Program-made: the position numbers and the translations under genes
The notes under the pieces: model-generated
Seen by the model: the letters and a program-made list of their open reading frames with translations, nothing else
Told to the model about the DNA's origin: nothing
Database searches by the model: none
Shown: in pieces, positions 5,955 to 10,243 of the stretch
Layout of the letters: every line of letters begins with the position of its first letter
How positions within the stretch are numbered: position 1 is the stretch's first letter
NCBI GenBank assembly: GCA_050954865.1
Contig: JBPBQN010000030.1
Span: forward strand, 1-10,243
Length of the DNA: 10,243 nucleotides
From: Mucilaginibacter_A sp050954865
GTDB lineage: Bacteria; Bacteroidota; Bacteroidia; Sphingobacteriales; Sphingobacteriaceae
Direction: 5' to 3'

Positions 5955-8831
5955 ATGAAAAAATATTTTCAGAATTTAAACAGCAATGCTTCTTTTACCG
6001 CACTATTTTTAGTGTTGATTTTAGCCACAGCAAAGCAAAATGTTTATGCCAATCTGGGCGACGATAAATACATTTCCGCCCAAAACGGTAAAGGTTATTT
6101 TAAGCTGAAGGGAACGCCGATTACGGTTAGTGAAACCGATTTTCCGGGTGTAATTCGCGCCGCCAAAGATTTGCAGAATGATTTAATGGCAGTAACCGGA
6201 ACCCATTCGAATTTCCTCACCAAAAAAACAACGGTAAAAGAAGTAGTGCTGATTGGCACCATCGGTAAAAGTGCGCTGATTGATGGTTTAATTCAGCAAA
6301 AAAAACTGAATGTAACCGGTATCAAAGGCAAATGGGAAACGTTTTTGATCCAGGTAATTGAAAAACCGATACCCGGCGTTGATCGCGCATTGGTAATTGC
6401 TGGCAGCGATAAACGCGGAACGATTTTCGGAATTTATGATGTTTCCGGCCAGATCGGCGTTTCGCCCTGGTATTATTGGGCTGATGTTCCGGTTAAAAAA
6501 CAAGCTGATTTGTACGTAATTCCTGGCCGCCACACGCAAGGCACACCAGTTGTAAAATACCGCGGCATTTTTATCAATGATGAAGCACCAGCGTTTTCCG
6601 GCTGGACAAAAGCCAAATTTGGTGGCGTAAACCACGAAATGTATGCCAAGATGTTCGAGCTAATTTTGCGCTTAAAAGGCAATTATTTGTGGCCGGCCAT
6701 GTGGGGAAATGCTTTTAATGATGATGATCCGCTAAACCGCAAAACCGCTGATGATTACGGCGTAGTGATGGGAACTTCACACCACGAACCGATGGACCGC
6801 GCGCAGCAAGAATGGAAACGTTATGGCAAAGGCGAATGGAATTATCAAAATAACGCGGAAGTTTTGCGTGATTTCTGGCGGAAAGGTATCCAGAATATGA
6901 GTTCAGCAGAAACGATTGTAACGGTTGGGATGCGTGGCGACGGCGATATGCCGATGGAAGAAGGCAGCAACATTAAACTGCTTGAAAAAATCGTGGCCGA
7001 TCAGCGCAAAATCATCTCCGAAGAAACCAAAAAACCAATTACCGAAACGCCACAAATGTGGGCTTTATATAAAGAAGTTCAGGATTATTACGATAAAGGG
7101 ATGCGCGTGCCGGATGACGTAACGCTGCTTTTATGCGATGATAACTGGGGCGATATCCGCAAACTGCCTAAAGCTGGCGCGCCAAAAAGGGCTGGCGGTT
7201 ATGGCATTTATTATCATTTTGATTATGTGGGCGATCCGCGGAATTACAAATGGTTGAACACTAGCCCAATTACCAAAACCTGGGAACAAATGCACCTGGC
7301 AAATGAATACGGCGCCAACCAGGTTTGGATTGTAAACGTGGGCGATTTAAAACCAATGGAATTCCCGATTTCTTTTTTCTTGGATTATGCCTGGAACCCG
7401 AAAAAGATTGGTGCAGATCAGCTGCAAAAATATACAGAAGACTGGGCTGCGAAACAATTCGGTCCAGAATATGCTACAGAAATTGCAGACATTCTTTCTA
7501 AATATACCAAATACAATGCACGGCGCAAACCGGAATTACTGGATCAAAAAACATATAGTTTAACCAATTATAGTGAGTTTGAAAAGGTAGTTTCTGATTA
7601 CAATCAGCTTAAAACCGAAGCGCAAAGTTTGCAACAGAAATTACCGGCGGCCTATCAAGATGCTTTTTATGAACTGGTTTTGCATCCGGTTTTGGCTTGT
7701 TCCAACTTAAACGATCTGTATTTTTTAGTAGCCAAAAACAGCATGTACGCTGCACAGGGCCGTGCTGCAACCAATGATCTGGCAGAGCAGGCAAAGAAAT
7801 TTTATGCACGCGATGCCCAGATTTCCAAATACTACAACGATACTTTGGCTGGTGGCAAATGGGCCCACATGATGGATCAAACGCATATCGGTTACACGTA
7901 CTGGCAGCAGCCTAACGTACAAAAAATGCCGGAAGTAAAGCAGATTTCAGTTCCGGAAGCAGCAGAAATGGGCGTTGCGATAGAAGGTTCTGCAGATTGG
8001 TGGCCAAATAGCACAGCCAAAGCGGTTTTGCCGGAGTTTGGTGCTTCATACAAAATGCATTATATCGATGTGTTTAACCGTGGTAAAACACCTTTTGATT
8101 TTAAGGCTGAAAGTTCGGCTCCGTGGCTGATTATTTCGCCTAAAAATGGAAAAATTGAACAGCAACAACGATTGGAAATGAGCGTGGATTGGACAAAAGT
8201 TCCGGCCAATTTGCAAAATGCAACTATTACCGTAACAGGTGCAAACCAAGCTAAAATTGTTATTCAGGCGATTATTAATAATGATGCAACTCCTTCAAAA
8301 TCAAATGTTTTTGTAGAAAATAACGGTTATGTTTCTATCGAAGCTGCACATTTTTCTAAAGCAATAAATTCAGGAAATATGAGTTGGAAGGTGTTGCCAG
8401 ATTATGGTAGAACGGTATCGGCGGTTACCACTTTCCCGGTTACGGCTCCCCAAAATAGTATCGATAAAAACAGTATGCACCTGGAGTATCAGTTTTTTAG
8501 TTCAGATTCTGGCGCAGTTAAAATCAACACTTATATTTCGCCTACCATTGATTTTACCGGTTCCGGTGGTTTACATTACGCAATTTCTGTGGATGATGAG
8601 CAGCCGCAAATCATCAACATTCACGAAAAAAATACGGAAGCCGACTGGCGGAAATCAGTTGCCGATGATATCCGGATTTTAACTTCCACACATCAGCTTA
8701 AAAATTCCGGCTTGCATGTTTTAAAATTTTGGCGTGTTGATCCGGCCGTGGTTTTGCAAAAACTGGTACTAAATTTTGGCGGATTGAAGGACAGTTATTT
8801 AGGTCCGCCGCAAAGTTTTCAAACCAAATAA
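5955..8831 (+). CDS. GH115 xylan alpha-1,2-glucuronidase, secreted
   Basis: The product is expected to release glucuronic acid or 4-O-methyl-glucuronic acid from xylan and large xylo-oligosaccharides, opening the backbone to the GH10 xylanase. The 958 residues begin with a signal peptide (core about 14-27, likely cleavage after VYA32). An alpha/beta N-terminal domain follows (about 35-190). The central catalytic region (about 195-520) carries the conserved-looking blocks KYRGIFINDE (201-210), GNYLWPAMWG (242-251), GTSHHEPM (273-280), VGMRGDGD (324-331), LLCDDNWGDIR (392-402), GGYGIYYHFDYVG (414-426) and WIVNVGDLKPMEFP (458-471). A helical region (about 485-650) is followed by a C-terminal beta-rich part (from about 665), with GYVSIEAAHFSK (791-802) as in the GH115 C-terminal domain. 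Length fits the family. The open frame extends back to 5793 inside the xylanase gene, but the ATG at 5955 is the only one followed at once by a signal peptide. I do not assign exact catalytic residues. Confidence 0.94.
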   Translation: MKKYFQNLNSNASFTALFLVLILATAKQNVYANLGDDKYISAQNGKGYFKLKGTPITVSETDFPGVIRAAKDLQNDLMAVTGTHSNFLTKKTTVKEVVLIGTIGKSALIDGLIQQKKLNVTGIKGKWETFLIQVIEKPIPGVDRALVIAGSDKRGTIFGIYDVSGQIGVSPWYYWADVPVKKQADLYVIPGRHTQGTPVVKYRGIFINDEAPAFSGWTKAKFGGVNHEMYAKMFELILRLKGNYLWPAMWGNAFNDDDPLNRKTADDYGVVMGTSHHEPMDRAQQEWKRYGKGEWNYQNNAEVLRDFWRKGIQNMSSAETIVTVGMRGDGDMPMEEGSNIKLLEKIVADQRKIISEETKKPITETPQMWALYKEVQDYYDKGMRVPDDVTLLLCDDNWGDIRKLPKAGAPKRAGGYGIYYHFDYVGDPRNYKWLNTSPITKTWEQMHLANEYGANQVWIVNVGDLKPMEFPISFFLDYAWNPKKIGADQLQKYTEDWAAKQFGPEYATEIADILSKYTKYNARRKPELLDQKTYSLTNYSEFEKVVSDYNQLKTEAQSLQQKLPAAYQDAFYELVLHPVLACSNLNDLYFLVAKNSMYAAQGRAATNDLAEQAKKFYARDAQISKYYNDTLAGGKWAHMMDQTHIGYTYWQQPNVQKMPEVKQISVPEAAEMGVAIEGSADWWPNSTAKAVLPEFGASYKMHYIDVFNRGKTPFDFKAESSAPWLIISPKNGKIEQQQRLEMSVDWTKVPANLQNATITVTGANQAKIVIQAIINNDATPSKSNVFVENNGYVSIEAAHFSKAINSGNMSWKVLPDYGRTVSAVTTFPVTAPQNSIDKNSMHLEYQFFSSDSGAVKINTYISPTIDFTGSGGLHYAISVDDEQPQIINIHEKNTEADWRKSVADDIRILTSTHQLKNSGLHVLKFWRVDPAVVLQKLVLNFGGLKDSYLGPPQSFQTK

Positions 8832-8854
8832 ACCCACTTCTACTTAATTGACAA

Positions 8855-8896
8855 TGCTGTTTTTATCAGCCTAAATTTAGGTTGATAAAAACAGCA
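8855..8896. repeat. Near-perfect 42-nt palindrome between convergent genes
   Basis: Bases 8855-8875 pair with 8876-8896 in every position except one G-T pair (8869 with 8882). The outer arms are TGCTGTTTTTATCA and TGATAAAAACAGCA and the centre is CCTAAATTTAGG. As RNA it would form a stem of about 19 pairs with a tiny loop. It starts 23 nt after the GH115 stop. No T-tract follows on either strand, so it is not a textbook terminator by itself. It may protect the 3' end of the GH115 mRNA or help the next hairpin stop transcription from both sides. Confidence 0.75.
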
Positions 8897-8930
8897 AACG
8901 CCGGCTAATTGCAATTAGCCAGCGTTTTTT
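8896..8930 (+). terminator. Rho-independent terminator after the GH115 gene, possibly bidirectional
   Basis: A stem runs from AAACGC (8896-8901) to GCGTTT (8922-8927), with one C-A mismatch and then the perfect 18-nt palindrome GGCTAATTGCAATTAGCC (8903-8920). It is followed directly by a T-tract ending at 8930, which gives a strong stem plus U-tail in the plus direction. On the minus strand the same stem is followed by TTTGCTGTTTTT, so it may also stop transcription of the converging protease gene, whose stop codon is 24 nt away. Confidence 0.88.
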
Positions 8931-8954
8931 ATGATTAATTTTTGCGAAAATGAA

Positions 8955-10243
8955 TTAGCGTTTGCGTTCGCCTTTCATGGTGGAAGCTGCTTTTAAAGCT
9001 TCCAGCGCATTTACAATGCCGCCGGTTTTGCTCAGGGTTGTAAAATCAACTTTATCTTTGCTGCCTGGCTTAATTACCTGCAAATTTTGTGGTTTTGCAG
9101 ATGCCAAAATCACCGCTTTCAATTGGCGAGCACTTAATGTTGGATAATATTCAAGCACCAAAGCCGCAACGCCAGCCGTAATGGGCGAAGAAAAACTAGT
9201 TCCGTCAGCCGTGTTAAATTCAGCATCTTTATCAATCGAAGTTACCTTTACGCCCGGCGCAAAAACATCTACATTTTTTTTGCCGTAATTGCTGAAAGTG
9301 GCCGCCAGGTTTTCATCTTTCAAAGCCGCGGAAGCACCAACGCTGATTAAATTATCCGAGGTGGTTCCGTCTAAAAATGAATCGTTTGGAAATTCCGGTT
9401 TGGCATCCACATCCTGGTTATCATTGCCGGAAGCCTGTACCAGCAAAACATCTTTTTCTGCAGCATATTTAATGGCATCATCCACCCATTTTTTATGCGG
9501 AGAGATTTTTTTGCCGAAACTCATGTTCACCACTTTGGCGCCGTTATCCACCGCATAACGAATGGCGTTGGCAATATCCTTGTCGTACTCATCGCCGTTC
9601 GGTACTGCTTTTACCGCCATAATTCTCACGTTATCTGCAATGCCATCAATGCCATAACCATTATTTCTAACGGCACCAATCAAACCGGCAACACCTGTTC
9701 CGTGTGAGGCATCTTCAAATTTAAGCTGATTGCTGCCGTAACTTTTATCTTTAAAATCGTTCGGATTATCGCCAACCGTGCGTTTGCGCGAATCCAGATC
9801 CGGATTTACGTCATTGTTTAATTTGGTTAAATATTCGTTCAGCTCGGTAATAGTTTTGGTATCCGTTTTAGAGTTATCTCCATCCTGAAAAACCAAGCCC
9901 CAAATGTACTTGCTCTGTTTAAGCGTATCGTTTTTATCGTCCAGTTTATTCAGATCGCCTTTGGTGAACGATTGTCCGGCCTGCAAATTCAATGATTTCT
10001 TTAGAAAACCATCCGTAGTAACCAGCGCATTCATCAGCGGCGAAAGCTGATTTAATTCTGCCTGAGATTTGCTGATGGTAGAATCGCGGATGCTTTTCAC
10101 TTTTAGCCAGTAAGCATATTCCGATTTATCCGCAGCCGCCGAAGCGGTGGTAATCGTAGCGTATTTATCTTTCAAACGATAATATTCGCGCACCTCTTCA
10201 GTAGTTTCGTTTACATCACATTTGCCGTTCGGTCCGCCTAAAA
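8955..10243 (-). CDS. Subtilisin-like serine peptidase (S8 family), N-terminus off the window
   Basis: This is a probable secreted or envelope endopeptidase. The reading frame is open from the right edge to the TAA at 8957-8955, giving 428 visible residues. The His motif HGTGVAGLIG has its catalytic His codon at 9704-9702. The oxyanion-hole Asn is in QASGND (codon near 9425-9423), and the nucleophile is in GTSFSSP with the Ser codon at 9197-9195. The catalytic Asp motif is missing because the start lies beyond the window. Residues at the edge read LGGPNGKCDVNETTEE and match the region after the Asp motif in related Bacteroidota peptidases, from memory of the family. About 160 residues rich in Lys, Asp and Ser separate this edge from the His motif, an insertion longer than in classical subtilisins. 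The C-terminus is a short basic MKGERKR tail with no visible type IX secretion domain. It converges on the GH115 gene and has no apparent link to xylan use. Confidence 0.93.
   Translation of the reverse strand, partial: LGGPNGKCDVNETTEEVREYYRLKDKYATITTASAAADKSEYAYWLKVKSIRDSTISKSQAELNQLSPLMNALVTTDGFLKKSLNLQAGQSFTKGDLNKLDDKNDTLKQSKYIWGLVFQDGDNSKTDTKTITELNEYLTKLNNDVNPDLDSRKRTVGDNPNDFKDKSYGSNQLKFEDASHGTGVAGLIGAVRNNGYGIDGIADNVRIMAVKAVPNGDEYDKDIANAIRYAVDNGAKVVNMSFGKKISPHKKWVDDAIKYAAEKDVLLVQASGNDNQDVDAKPEFPNDSFLDGTTSDNLISVGASAALKDENLAATFSNYGKKNVDVFAPGVKVTSIDKDAEFNTADGTSFSSPITAGVAALVLEYYPTLSARQLKAVILASAKPQNLQVIKPGSKDKVDFTTLSKTGGIVNALEALKAASTMKGERKR

Noticed and set aside
8903..8920. Palindrome GGCTAATTGCAATTAGCC as a second regulator-binding site
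   Set aside because: It is the stem of a terminator with a T-tract, sits after the GH115 stop between convergent genes, and has no central CG like the operator at 4595-4608.
10191..10193. GTG as the start codon of the S8 peptidase
   Set aside because: The frame continues open and protein-like upstream to the window edge (GGPNGKCDVNETTEE), and a start here would leave the enzyme without its catalytic Asp and signal peptide. It is an internal Val codon.
4832..10243. Slightly more GC-rich codon use in the glycosidase and protease genes than in susC, suggesting separate origin
   Set aside because: The contrast seen by eye on a few lines is modest and uneven, there are no mobile-element remnants or direct repeats at the junctions, and the susC/GH10 arrangement looks like one functional locus.
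1..10243. CRISPR arrays, tRNA/rRNA genes, insertion sequences or phage genes
   Set aside because: No spaced direct repeats, RNA-gene signatures, transposase motifs or terminal inverted repeats were seen on either strand.

Overview
The window looks like chromosomal DNA of a Bacteroidota soil or plant-litter degrader. The best guess is Sphingobacteriaceae (Pedobacter/Mucilaginibacter-like). This rests on a SusC/SusD pair, the carboxypeptidase-D-like plus TonB-plug layout of SusC, the SusD lipobox, moderately AT-rich DNA, near absence of Shine-Dalgarno sequences, and candidate promoters of the Bacteroidota TTG/TAnnTTTG type. The genus call is an inference.

Layout from left to right: (1) bases 1-1118, minus strand, hold the 5' two thirds or so of a susD lipoprotein gene that runs off the left edge; (2) bases 1137-4298, minus, hold a complete susC TonB-dependent transporter gene 18 nt upstream of susD; (3) bases 4299-4831 are a 533-nt divergent control region with a perfect 14-bp palindrome of LacI/GalR type, a candidate promoter on each side, and a previously unlisted 35-codon leader ORF between the susC promoter and susC; (4) bases 4832-5929, plus, encode a secreted GH10 endo-xylanase; (5) bases 5955-8831, plus, encode a secreted GH115 xylan alpha-glucuronidase; (6) bases 8855-8930 hold two adjacent strong hairpins, the second followed by a T-tract, between convergent genes; (7) bases 8955 to the right edge, minus, encode a subtilisin-like S8 peptidase lacking its N-terminal part.

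Items 1-5 form a compact polysaccharide utilization locus for glucuronoxylan. GH115 removes (4-O-methyl)glucuronic acid side groups, GH10 cuts the xylan backbone, and SusD captures the resulting acidic or neutral xylo-oligosaccharides at the surface and passes them to SusC for TonB-driven uptake. The two arms diverge from one control region whose single operator-like palindrome lies in the -33 zone of both candidate promoters, so one repressor could switch both arms together. No regulator gene is visible. SusC lacks the N-terminal STN signalling domain, so ECF sigma/anti-sigma control is not indicated. The protease appears to be an unrelated neighbouring gene.

The least explained elements are the 35-codon leader ORF with a hairpin between it and susC, and the nearly perfect 42-nt palindrome next to the terminator. 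All functional calls are based on reading motifs by eye; no database search was run.
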